From Clostridia bacterium (lineage in GTDB: Bacteria; Bacillota; Clostridia; Oscillospirales; CAG-272): a DNA stretch of 12,707 nt. The notes beneath the pieces are model-generated. The model did no database searches and was not told the DNA's origin. It saw only the letters and a program-made list of their open reading frames with translations. The position numbers and the translations under genes are program-made. Where the stretch lies: positions 1-12,707 of the forward strand of contig JAFTKV010000163.1 in NCBI GenBank assembly GCA_017453085.1, given 5' to 3'. Shown here one piece after another: positions 1 through 5,996 of the stretch (its first letter is position 1; every line of letters begins with the position of its first letter).

Positions 1-253
1 CGTAAGGCGCACCCTCGGGACGGGGCTGATCCACCTCCATCTCGTAGCCCACCAGGGCGAGGAAGTGCTCGTCGGAAAGATCGTGGTGAGGGATCATCAC
101 GTCGTGGTCGGTGTAGGCGATGATGGAGTAGCCGTTTTGGGCATAGAGGGCTTTCAGCTCCTCAGGGGCGAGTGCACCGTCGGAGACGGTAGAGTGGCAG
201 TGGAGATTGGCTTTGTAGAAATTGCCGGACTCGGGCAGTAAATACTTTTTCAT
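1..253 (-). CDS. PHP-domain metal-dependent phosphoesterase, N-terminal part (runs off the window)
   Basis: Eighty-four codons are visible; the gene continues beyond position 1. The protein begins MKKYLLPESGNFYKANLHCHS and has the first metal-binding motifs of the PHP superfamily: HxH at residues 18-20 (LHCHSTVSDG), the TDHD motif at 48-51, and a GYEME segment at 69-73 that probably supplies a metal-ligand glutamate. PHP proteins hydrolyse phosphoester bonds with two or three metal ions; members include histidinol phosphatase, nucleoside 3',5'-bisphosphate phosphatases and polymerase-associated PHP domains. A short lead-in before HxH fits a stand-alone enzyme rather than a polymerase domain, but the substrate cannot be told from this fragment. 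The start is fixed by a GGAGG at 260-264 a few bases upstream and by a good promoter further upstream. Confidence 0.85.
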   Translation of the reverse strand, partial: MKKYLLPESGNFYKANLHCHSTVSDGALAPEELKALYAQNGYSIIAYTDHDVMIPHHDLSDEHFLALVGYEMEVDQPRPEGAPY

Positions 254-308
254 ATAAAACCTCCAAATCAGGCGGGACTTGTAGGAACACCCGCTCGTTC
301 TTGAGTTC

Positions 309-337
309 ATTGTAGCACAAATCGGGGAAAATTGCAA
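309..337 (-). promoter_or_regulatory. Sigma-A promoter of the PHP gene
   Basis: Read on the minus strand: -35 TTGCAA (332-337), 17-nt spacer, extended -10 TGC-TACAAT (hexamer at 309-314). The start site would lie near 302, leaving a leader of about 50 nt before the ATG at 253. Confidence 0.7.
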
Positions 338-376
338 GAGGAAATCTGCATTACCGGATGAGAGCTTTAGAGGAAC

Positions 377-536
377 AAATCCTACCTTAGCGGTGGGATT
401 TGAATTTAAATGCAATCTTTTGTACCTTTCCGCTCGTGCGGAAAGGTACCCAAAGGCACGTTTTAGGGGGCTCTGCCCCCTAAAAGTCACCCCCGTAGGT
501 CGCGTCTGATCGATTCCGCAAGCGGAATCTCGACGC
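377..536. repeat. Cluster of four consecutive hairpins in a gene-free stretch
   Basis: This is the core of the 525-nt gap between the PHP gene and melA (254-778), which shows no coding frame I would accept. Four stem-loops follow each other: 377-401 (10-bp stem with one G-T pair, AAATCCTACC/GGTGGGATTT); 422-449 (perfect 12-bp stem GTACCTTTCCGC, loop TCGT); 461-485 (perfect 11-bp stem TTTTAGGGGGC, loop TCT); and 502-536 (outer GCGTC/GACGC around an inner perfect 8-bp stem GATTCCGC at 512-529). Read on the minus strand, the order is GC-rich hairpin, then a GTACCTTTCC-type hairpin, then a third hairpin. This resembles the composite elements elsewhere in the window. A smaller stem TATTCC/GGAATA lies at 559-575. 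From 576 to 664 I see nothing specific. Confidence 0.7.
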
Positions 537-664
537 TCCATGGGTATAGACGTTTCTGTATTCCACAGAGGAATAATTTGTACAAACGGGTGTCGTGTTG
601 TGCGTTAAGGGGAAGACAGTGCCCGTGGATTTGTGCGACACTTCGAGGCGGTTAAACGGATGGC

Positions 665-695
665 AAAAAAGAGGACGGCGAGTATTCGCCGTCCT
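665..695 (-). terminator. Rho-independent terminator of melA
   Basis: On the minus strand a 10-bp GC-rich stem (AGGACGGCGA/TCGCCGTCCT, loop ATAC, 672-695) is followed by C and then six T (665-670). It is the last hairpin of composite element copy A and the only one of the three copies with a good T-tract. Confidence 0.8.
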
Positions 696-771
696 TTGAT
701 GAAGTTTTTGAAGGTTCCAAGGGAACTTTTTACAAAAAGTTCCCTTGGCGGAGTTTGAGGCGGAGCCTCAA
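665..771 (-). repeat. Composite hairpin element, copy A (3' of melA)
   Basis: Read on the minus strand, starting 8 nt after the melA stop. The first hairpin is 755-771 (TTGAGGC/GCCTCAA, 3-nt loop). The second is 717-748, a perfect 15-bp stem around CCAAGGGAACTTTTT with a 2-nt loop. A linker containing CTTCAAAAACTTC follows, then the third hairpin 672-695 (AGGACGGCGA, loop ATAC, TCGCCGTCCT) followed by six T. The order and orientation match copies B and C (2807-2879 and 6748-6844). The stems differ in sequence but remain paired. Confidence 0.75.
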
Positions 772-778
772 TTTCGAT

Positions 779-2098
779 TTAATTATACTTGGGCAGCCAG
801 TCGCCGTGGGCTTCAATGAGCTCGTCTACCATTGCAACGATATCGTCGATGGACAGCTCGGAGCCGGTGTGAGGCTCCATCATTGCAGCCTGATAGATGC
901 GGTCGCGCTTCTTGGTGACGGCGGCGTCGATAGTCAGCAGCTGTGCGCCGATATTGGACATATTCATTGCAGCCAGCTGAGGAGGCAGCTTGCCAACGTG
1001 GCAAGGCGTGATGCCATTGCCGTCCACCAGACAGGAAACCTCCACGCAAGCGTCGGGATCCAGGTTGGTAATCAGACCGTTGTTCAGTACGTTACCGCCG
1101 ATCTTGTAGGGCTTGTTGGTCACGATGGCTTCCATAATGTATGAAGCGTACTCGCCGGTGCGGTTGTGCTTCAGCATATCGGGATCGGTGAGGTGCTTCT
1201 GCTTTTCCTTCCAATCGGCGATCTGATTCACACAGCGACGGGGATACTCGTCCAGGGGAATGTTGTAGCGATCGATCAGCTCGGGATACTTGTTCTTGAT
1301 GAAGAAAGGATTGTACTCAGCGTTGTGCTCGCTGGACTCGGTGCAGTAGTAACCCAGTCTGCGGATGTACTCGTAGCGCACCATATCGTGATGCTTTTCG
1401 TTTGCGTTCTTCTCCAGCGCACGGCGGCGGATCTCGGGATACAGGTCGTTGCCGTCCTTGTCGTAGATCTCCAAGAGCCATGCCATATGGTTGATACCTG
1501 CGATCTTGTCTACACGGCCCTCAACCTTATCGCCCATGCCCAGGCAGTGGAGCAGATGGCTGGAGCAGTGCTGTACGCTGTGGCAAAGACCTACGGTCTT
1601 CACGCCGGTGTAGCGGAGCATATAGCCGGCGAGCATTGCCATAGGGTTGGTATAGTTCAGGAAAAGGGCGTTCGGGCAAACCTCTTCCATATCACGGGCA
1701 AAGCCCTCCATTACAGGAATGGTACGGAGCGCACGCATGATACCGCCAATACCAACGGTGTCGGCGATGGTCTGGCGCAGACCGAATTTCTTGGGGATCT
1801 CAAAATCGATGATGGTGCAGGGATCGTAGCCGCCTACCTGAATGGCGTTGACCACGAAGTTTGCACCGCGCAGAGCCTCCTTGCGGTTTTCTACGCCGCA
1901 GTAGCCGTAGATCTTAGCGCGTCCCTCGTTGATCTCGCCGTTGATGGCCTCGATCAGCAGTTTGGATTCTGCCAGACGAATGGGGTCGATGTCGTACAGA
2001 GCGATCTCGCATTCCCGCAGAGAGGGGGTGCACATTACGTCACCCAGTACGTTCTTGGCAAATACGGTGCTTCCCGCACCCATGAATGTAATTTTCAT
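779..2098 (-). CDS. melA: Alpha-galactosidase MelA, glycoside hydrolase family 4 (439 aa)
   Basis: Cytoplasmic enzyme that hydrolyses alpha-galactosides such as melibiose and possibly raffinose. Family GH4 uses a redox-elimination mechanism needing NAD+ and a divalent metal, usually Mn2+. The sequence reads as MelA from end to end: the Rossmann dinucleotide loop FMGAGSTVF (5-13), IQVGGYDPCTIIDFE (86-100), QTIADTVGIGGIMRALRTIP (109-128), NYTNPMA (148-154), the metal-site motif GLCHSVQ (170-176, Cys172 and His173), GINHMAW (201-207) and the C-terminal AHGDWLP. Length is normal for the family (about 430-450 aa). The chosen ATG at 2098 is followed at once by the conserved KITF strand and preceded by AAAGGA. 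An in-frame ATG at 2137 would add 13 residues but sits inside the predicted -10 box. No sugar transporter or regulator is adjacent, so uptake is presumably encoded elsewhere. Other GH4 activities (alpha-glucosidase, alpha-glucuronidase) are less likely given the MelA-type motifs. Confidence 0.95.
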   Translation of the reverse strand: MKITFMGAGSTVFAKNVLGDVMCTPSLRECEIALYDIDPIRLAESKLLIEAINGEINEGRAKIYGYCGVENRKEALRGANFVVNAIQVGGYDPCTIIDFEIPKKFGLRQTIADTVGIGGIMRALRTIPVMEGFARDMEEVCPNALFLNYTNPMAMLAGYMLRYTGVKTVGLCHSVQHCSSHLLHCLGMGDKVEGRVDKIAGINHMAWLLEIYDKDGNDLYPEIRRRALEKNANEKHHDMVRYEYIRRLGYYCTESSEHNAEYNPFFIKNKYPELIDRYNIPLDEYPRRCVNQIADWKEKQKHLTDPDMLKHNRTGEYASYIMEAIVTNKPYKIGGNVLNNGLITNLDPDACVEVSCLVDGNGITPCHVGKLPPQLAAMNMSNIGAQLLTIDAAVTKKRDRIYQAAMMEPHTGSELSIDDIVAMVDELIEAHGDWLPKYN

Positions 2099-2135
2099 AG
2101 CCGTTTTCCTTTCGGACAAATAATTTGGTAGTTTC

Positions 2136-2198
2136 ATTATAGCCCGAAGGGGAAAAATGCGCTTTTATCGGTGTTGCGGAGATTGGTATATATGTTGC
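2136..2198 (-). promoter_or_regulatory. melA promoter with tandem upstream direct repeats
   Basis: On the minus strand a perfect TATAAT lies at 2136-2141, but no recognisable -35 hexamer occurs 16-18 nt upstream (AAGCGC or similar). On the plus strand TGTTGC occurs at 2172-2177 and again at 2193-2198, exactly 21 bp apart. Relative to a start site near 2129 these lie at about -43 to -48 and -64 to -69. A strong -10, a poor -35 and two same-face repeats just upstream is the layout expected of a promoter activated by an AraC/MelR-type protein. The -10 is seen directly; the activator is inferred. Confidence 0.5.
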
Positions 2199-2235
2199 AT
2201 AAGGGTGGAGAAAATGGGGGAGCATTATCTGGTAT

Positions 2236-2358
2236 CGTAGGGCGGGGGCTTGCTCCCGCTGCTTAATATCGATTGGTACAGAAAATCATTCTATGCTTGA
2301 CTTAGCAATTCTCGTGGGGGATTGCCGTTCGACGGCGGGAGCAAGCCCCCGCCCTACG
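2236..2358. repeat. 123-bp palindromic repeat element (MITE-like)
   Basis: Perfect 24-bp inverted arms lie at 2236-2259 and 2335-2358, beginning CGTAGGGCGGGGGC and continuing TTGCTCCCGC, separated by 75 nt. Each arm can also fold on itself (GCGGG/CCCGC), and GCCGT-TCG-ACGGC at 2324-2336 offers an alternative stem that competes with the right arm. There is no ORF inside and no clear target-site duplication in the flanks. It takes up much of the gene-free stretch between melA and hypA (2099-2450), the rest being the melA and hypA promoters. The form suggests a dispersed non-autonomous palindromic repeat. Confidence 0.75.
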
Positions 2359-2393
2359 TGCTTATTGGGAATGTGGACGTGCGACAATAGGGA

Positions 2394-2422
2394 TTGACAC
2401 CGTAGCAAAATTATGCTATACT
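2394..2422 (+). promoter_or_regulatory. Strong sigma-A promoter of hypA-hypB
   Basis: TTGACA (2394-2399), 17-nt spacer, extended -10 TGC-TATACT (hexamer 2417-2422). The start site is expected near 2429, giving a leader of about 20 nt that contains only the ribosome binding site GGAGGT (2439-2444). Confidence 0.85.
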
Positions 2423-2450
2423 ATCCCCATCAACCCACGGAGGTCTCCCC

Positions 2451-2855
2451 ATGCACGAGCTTGCCATCACACAGGGAATATTGAACTTCGCACTGGACGA
2501 AGCCACCAAAAGGGGCGCGGATAAAGTCACCGCTCTCACCGTATCGCTGGGTGCGCTGTCGGGTATTATGGCGGACTGCGTGGAAACCTATTTCCCTTTG
2601 GTTGCCGAGGGAACGCTTGCCGAAGGTGCAAAGCTCACCTTCCGCCGCATTTCTGCCCGTGTGCGCTGCGCCGATTGCGGCACCGAGAGCGAGCTCCCCG
2701 ACTTCCGTCTGCGCTGTCCTGCCTGCACTTCTCGTAAAGTTGAGCTGCTGTCGGGCAGGGAAGCGTATATCGAGAGCATGGAAATCGAAGAAAAGAATAG
2801 AACAAATGTGGAACCTTTTCGAGAAAAGGTTCCACACCTCCCAAAGCTTTTCTGA
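2451..2855 (+). CDS. hypA: Nickel chaperone HypA with a repeat-derived C-terminal tail (134 aa)
   Basis: HypA delivers Ni2+ to apo-[NiFe]-hydrogenase, and in some bacteria to urease, working with HypB. Diagnostic features are the N-terminal Met1-His2-Glu3 nickel site (MHELAIT) and a zinc ribbon with two CxxC pairs at 73/76 and 89/92, followed by GREAYIESMEIEE, the usual end of the family. HypA is normally about 110-120 aa. Here the last 15 or so residues (120-134, VEPFREKVPHLPKLF) are encoded by the second hairpin and linker of a composite repeat element that also occurs twice in non-coding sequence nearby, so the tail is very probably not ancestral. The zinc and nickel sites are intact and the protein should work unless the tail disturbs folding. 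The start is set by GGAGGT 6 nt upstream and by the obligate MHE. Confidence 0.93.
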   Translation: MHELAITQGILNFALDEATKRGADKVTALTVSLGALSGIMADCVETYFPLVAEGTLAEGAKLTFRRISARVRCADCGTESELPDFRLRCPACTSRKVELLSGREAYIESMEIEEKNRTNVEPFREKVPHLPKLF

Positions 2856-2879
2856 AAAAGCCGACGAATGCTCGTCGGC
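2807..2879 (+). repeat. Composite hairpin element, copy B (within and after the hypA 3' end)
   Basis: The 14-bp perfect hairpin at 2807-2836 (TGTGGAACCTTTTC/GAAAAGGTTCCACA, loop GA) lies inside the hypA reading frame. It is followed by the linker ACCTCCCAAAGCTTTTCTGAA, which supplies the hypA stop codon, and by the hairpin 2860-2879 (GCCGACGA, loop ATGC, TCGTCGGC). The GC-rich first hairpin of copies A and C is absent. No T-tract follows, so readthrough into hypB is expected. Confidence 0.8.
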
Positions 2880-2927
2880 GGAGATAGTCGTTCAAAATTT
2901 ATGAAAGAAAGGAATATAATAGATCGT

Positions 2928-3575
2928 ATGGAAATCAAGGTCATTCATCAGATTATGGAATGGAATGAGGATCACAGCGAACAGATCAAGAAGAATCTCG
3001 CCGACAAGGGTGTTACCATGATCAACGTCATGGGCTCTCCCGGCGCAGGCAAGACCTCGCTGATCACCGCCCTTATCGCGCGACTGAGAGAAGAGTACAA
3101 AATCGGCGTCATCGAGGGCGACATTGCCGGCAAGATCGATGCCGAGACCATCGCGTCGCTGGGCATCCCCGTGGTGCAGCTCAACACCGACGGTGCCTGC
3201 CACATTGAGGCTATGTCCATCGAGCACATCCTCCCCGATTTCGATCTGGACGCGCTGGATCTGATTTTCGTGGAAAACATCGGCAATCTGGTCTGCCCCG
3301 CCGAGTTCAACATCGGCGAGAGCGCACGCCTGGCCATCCTTTCCATCCCCGAGGGCGACGATAAGGTGGCGAAATACCCGCTCATGTTCTCCACCACCGA
3401 TGCGCTGGCGCTGAACAAGTACGATATGCTCCCCTATTTCGACTTTGACCCCGTCAGAGTGGAGAACGATGCCCGGGACGTGAACCCTACCGCCGAGATC
3501 TACCCCGTTTCCACCCGCACCGGCGACGGTTTGGATGCACTGGTGAAATGGGTGAAGGGCATTCTATGTTCATGA
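2928..3575 (+). CDS. hypB: Hydrogenase/urease nickel incorporation GTPase HypB (215 aa)
   Basis: SIMIBI-class GTPase that couples GTP hydrolysis to nickel transfer together with HypA. Seen in order: Walker A GSPGAGKT (36-43), EGDIAGKIDAE (63-73, switch region), the metal-site Cys91-His92 in DGACHIEA and Cys123 in GNLVCPAEF, and the guanine-specificity motif NKYD (163-166). The N-terminal CxxCGC high-affinity nickel motif and any His-rich stretch are missing, as in many clostridial and archaeal HypB of about 215-220 aa. Start choice: the ATG at 2928 begins the normal MEIKVIHQIMEWNE; AAAGGA at 2907-2912 is rather far (15 nt). ATGs at 2901 and 2868 would add residues read from the hairpin repeat and lack a ribosome binding site. 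It is probably cotranscribed with hypA, 72 nt upstream. Confidence 0.94.
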   Translation: MEIKVIHQIMEWNEDHSEQIKKNLADKGVTMINVMGSPGAGKTSLITALIARLREEYKIGVIEGDIAGKIDAETIASLGIPVVQLNTDGACHIEAMSIEHILPDFDLDALDLIFVENIGNLVCPAEFNIGESARLAILSIPEGDDKVAKYPLMFSTTDALALNKYDMLPYFDFDPVRVENDARDVNPTAEIYPVSTRTGDGLDALVKWVKGILCS

Positions 3576-3615
3576 ATTGCTTTATGAAAATTCTGTAAAC
3601 TCTCTGAAATTCCTA

Positions 3616-3644
3616 TTGACAATTTGCTGAAGATAGTATAAAAT
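3616..3644 (+). promoter_or_regulatory. Sigma-A promoter of the DUF4349 lipoprotein gene
   Basis: TTGACA (3616-3621), 17-nt spacer, -10 TAAAAT (3639-3644). No terminator was found between hypB and this promoter, so some hypAB transcripts may run on into the lipoprotein gene. Confidence 0.7.
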
Positions 3645-3679
3645 GATAGTACAAAATCAAAGTGAAGGAGGGTAGCACT

Positions 3680-4621
3680 ATGAAGAAAGCCTGTTTGATC
3701 CTGATCCTTAGCCTGTTCGTGTGTCTGTTGGCATCCTGCAGTAGCAGCGGCGAAGCAAGCTACGACGAAGCACCTATCGTTGGCGACTCCACCTCTCCTG
3801 ACGCTTCCTATGGAAACGGCGCTGAGAGCAGCGACACGGTGGTGAAGGACGATACTACCGTCAGCTCCTCCGACCGCAAGCTGATCCGCAACGTGACCCT
3901 GCAGGTGGAGACCAAGGGATACGACGCGCTGATTTCCGATCTGAACGCCAGAGTATCGGCGATGGGCGGCTATATCGAAGCCTCCTCCATCGGCGGCTCT
4001 GCATACGAGTCCGAGCGGAGCGAGCGGCGGGCGATCATCACCTATCGCGTCCCCACCGACCGTCTGGACGAATTCCTGTCCCACGTGGGCGAAAACTGCA
4101 ACGTGACCGCCCGCAGCGAGCAGGCAAAGGACGTGACCCTGAACTACGTAGATCTGGAAAGCCGCATCAAGACGCTGGAGGCAGAGCGGGACGCGCTCCT
4201 TGCCATGCTGGAGAAGGCGGACACCACCTCCGAGATGCTGTCTATCCGTAATCAGCTCAACGAGGTCATTTATCAGTACGAATCCGCAACTGCACAGCTT
4301 CGTGCGCTCTCCGAGCAGGTAGATTACAGCACGGTGGAAATGACTATCTCAGAGGTGCTGGAATACACCGAAAAGAAGGAAGAGGATACCCGATCGCTGG
4401 GCGAAAAGGCCACCGACGGCTTCGTGCGCTCCTGCAAGGATATCGGCAACGGATTGGCGGTGCTGGGTGCATTCCTGCTGATCAACTCCCCCTATCTGAT
4501 CCTGTTCGGCGGCATTTTTGGCGGCGGCGGATGGATCCTTTATCTCTGCCTGACCCGCAAGCAGCGGGCTGCCAAGCGGCTCTCCAAGCGCGCGAAGCGT
4601 GCAAACGAGCAGCAGAAATAA
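3680..4621 (+). CDS. DUF4349 domain-containing lipoprotein (313 aa)
   Basis: Predicted membrane lipoprotein exposed outside the cell. It has a type II signal peptide with a lipobox LASC (Leu17-Cys20), so Cys20 would be lipidated. A Ser/Asp-rich linker (21-64) comes next, then the DUF4349 domain from about 66: RKLIRNVTLQVETKGYDALI, AMGGYIEAS and the ITYRVPTDRLDEFL strand. A probable coiled coil (about 155-213) and a C-terminal membrane segment (about 256-291) ending in a basic tail KQRAAKRLSKRAKRANEQQK follow. It is thus anchored at both ends. DUF4349 proteins have no settled function; an envelope role is only suggested by location. Start: ATG at 3680, preceded by AAGGAGGG (3665-3672); a GTG at 3662 in the same frame is rejected because it overlaps that site. 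Confidence 0.85.
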   Translation: MKKACLILILSLFVCLLASCSSSGEASYDEAPIVGDSTSPDASYGNGAESSDTVVKDDTTVSSSDRKLIRNVTLQVETKGYDALISDLNARVSAMGGYIEASSIGGSAYESERSERRAIITYRVPTDRLDEFLSHVGENCNVTARSEQAKDVTLNYVDLESRIKTLEAERDALLAMLEKADTTSEMLSIRNQLNEVIYQYESATAQLRALSEQVDYSTVEMTISEVLEYTEKKEEDTRSLGEKATDGFVRSCKDIGNGLAVLGAFLLINSPYLILFGGIFGGGGWILYLCLTRKQRAAKRLSKRAKRANEQQK

Positions 4622-4633
4622 TCAAATATCCTA

Positions 4634-4663
4634 AACTGCCGCGGTAATACCGCGGCAGTTTTT
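4634..4663 (+). terminator. Rho-independent terminator after the DUF4349 gene
   Basis: Perfect 12-bp stem AACTGCCGCGGT/ACCGCGGCAGTT with loop AAT (4634-4660), running into TTTTT on the 3' side. Confidence 0.9.
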
Positions 4664-4702
4664 GTGTAAGAAATAGAAACTGAAAAAACTTCCCAAAACC
4701 GG

Positions 4703-4731
4703 TTGACAAAGGGGCAAAACGGTGCTACAAT
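4703..4731 (+). promoter_or_regulatory. Sigma-A promoter of the transporter gene
   Basis: TTGACA (4703-4708), 17-nt spacer, extended -10 TGC-TACAAT (hexamer 4726-4731). The leader to the ATG at 4783 is about 45 nt. Confidence 0.85.
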
Positions 4732-4782
4732 AGCATCGTTTTGGGCGTTTTTCGTTGTTCGATTAAGTTTTGAGAGGTTTGC

Positions 4783-5883
4783 ATGAAGCTGTTGGAATTT
4801 GTCAAAAAGAACGTTGTGCTGACCGTTGCCATCGTGGCGGCGGCGGTGACTATGCTGATCGTCCCTCCCGACAGGGAATATCTGGGCTACTTTGACGTCA
4901 AGACCCTGACCTGCCTGTTCTGCGTGCTGGCGGTGGTCTGCGCGCTGAAGAATATCAGCTTTTTCTATATTCTTGCCAAGCGGATCGTCCGCTCCTTCAA
5001 GACGGTGCGGATGTCGGTGCTGGCGCTGGTGTATATTACCTTCATCGGCTCTATGCTGATCGCCAACGATATGGCACTGCTCACCTTCCTGCCGCTGGGC
5101 TATTTCGTTCTGAGTGCAGCAGGTGCGGAGCGGCACATGGCGTTCACCTTCGTGATGCAGAACGTGGCGGCCAATCTGGGCGGAATGCTGACCCCCTTCG
5201 GCAATCCCCAAAACCTCTATCTGTACACGAAATTCGAGATCCCTGCAGGCGAGTTCGTTTCTATCATGCTGGTTCCCTTCGTGATCTCGATCCTGCTGAT
5301 CACGGTGCTCTGTTGCCTGTTCCTGCCCGCCGAGCCTCTGCAGGTGACCGAGAGCGACACCAAGCTGGATCGCAAAAAGTGCATCATTTACGGCATCCTG
5401 TTTGCGCTGTCCATTGCCATAGTGTTCCGCGGCATCCCCTACTGGCTGGGGCTGGTGGTGATCCCTCCCGTGCTGTTTGCGATGGATCGCAAGGCACTGA
5501 AGATGGTGGACTATCCGCTGCTTCTCACCTTCGTGGCCTTCTTCGTCTTCTCGGGCAATATGGCGCGGATCGACGCAGTGCGGAACCTGCTGGAGTTCCT
5601 GCTGGAGAAGAGCACTCTGCTGGTATCGGTGATCTCCTGCCAGGTCATCAGTAACGTGCCCTCCTCGATTCTGCTGTCCCAGTTCACTGACAACTACCGC
5701 GAGCTCCTTTGGGGCGTGAACATCGGCGGCGTAGGCACGCTGATCGCCTCGCTGGCCAGTCTGATCACACTGCGGGAATATACCTCCCACAATCCCGGCA
5801 AGACCGGCTCCTACGTGAAGCTGTTTTCTGCGGTGAACTTCGGTCTGCTGTTCATTCTGACCTTCACCATGTGGAATTTCTGA
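4783..5883 (+). CDS. SLC13/ArsB-like ion transporter superfamily permease (366 aa)
   Basis: Polytopic inner-membrane protein with roughly ten hydrophobic segments. The signature of the ion transporter superfamily (SLC13, CitMHS, ArsB, NhaD) is visible as two related halves. The first half has a discontinuous-helix motif AND (94-96) and NLGGMLTPFGNPQN (131-144). The second half has SNVPSS (290-295) and NIGGVGT (313-319). Such proteins move dicarboxylates, citrate, sulfate or arsenite, usually with Na+ or H+; the substrate cannot be read from the sequence. At 366 aa it is shorter than most SLC13 members (about 430-500 aa). No arsenic or tricarboxylate genes adjoin it. The start has a modest site GAGAGG (4772-4777) 5 nt upstream. 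It is monocistronic, with its own promoter and terminator. Confidence 0.8.
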   Translation: MKLLEFVKKNVVLTVAIVAAAVTMLIVPPDREYLGYFDVKTLTCLFCVLAVVCALKNISFFYILAKRIVRSFKTVRMSVLALVYITFIGSMLIANDMALLTFLPLGYFVLSAAGAERHMAFTFVMQNVAANLGGMLTPFGNPQNLYLYTKFEIPAGEFVSIMLVPFVISILLITVLCCLFLPAEPLQVTESDTKLDRKKCIIYGILFALSIAIVFRGIPYWLGLVVIPPVLFAMDRKALKMVDYPLLLTFVAFFVFSGNMARIDAVRNLLEFLLEKSTLLVSVISCQVISNVPSSILLSQFTDNYRELLWGVNIGGVGTLIASLASLITLREYTSHNPGKTGSYVKLFSAVNFGLLFILTFTMWNF

Positions 5884-5889
5884 GATTCT

Positions 5890-5925
5890 CCGCCCTTTGG
5901 CATTTGCTGAAGGGCGGGCTTTTTT
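5890..5925 (+). terminator. Rho-independent terminator after the transporter gene
   Basis: Stem CCGCCCTT (5890-5897) pairs with AAGGGCGG (5910-5917) around a 12-nt loop, followed by GC and six T (5920-5925). Confidence 0.85.
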
Positions 5926-5934
5926 ATAAATCTC

Positions 5935-5963
5935 TTGACAGTCTTCCCGAAATGTGTTACACT
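5935..5963 (+). promoter_or_regulatory. Sigma-A promoter of the short-chain dehydrogenase gene
   Basis: TTGACA (5935-5940), 17-nt spacer, extended -10 TGT-TACACT (hexamer 5958-5963). It begins 10 nt after the preceding terminator's T-tract. Confidence 0.85.
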
Positions 5964-5996
5964 ATAGTAACGAAATTATCACAAGGAGGCATTATT

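Noticed and set aside
377..771. CRISPR array or tandem repeat in the hairpin-rich gap
   Set aside because: The hairpins differ in sequence and spacing; there are no regularly spaced identical repeats.
1166..2131. Long plus-strand open frame opposite melA (and a shorter one at 755-1144)
   Set aside because: Antisense shadow of a well-matched alpha-galactosidase; its protein has no recognisable motif and no ribosome binding site was found.
2891..2920. TATAAT at 2915-2920 as a separate hypB promoter
   Set aside because: The -35 candidate (TTCAAA) is weak and the transcript would start at about the ATG itself; readthrough from the strong hypA promoter is simpler.
2868..2930. Upstream starts for hypB at 2868 and 2901
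   Set aside because: They would encode residues from the hairpin repeat, lack a ribosome binding site, and precede the normal family N-terminus MEIKVIHQ.
4540..5790. 416-codon minus-strand open frame opposite the transporter gene
   Set aside because: Composition is extreme (rich in His and Gln), as expected from the complement of a hydrophobic membrane-protein gene; no ribosome binding site or promoter seen.
5709..5996. N-terminal extension of the dehydrogenase reading frame
   Set aside because: It overlaps the transporter gene, the terminator and the promoter; the ATG at 5997 has an ideal AAGGAGG and the standard SDR N-terminus.
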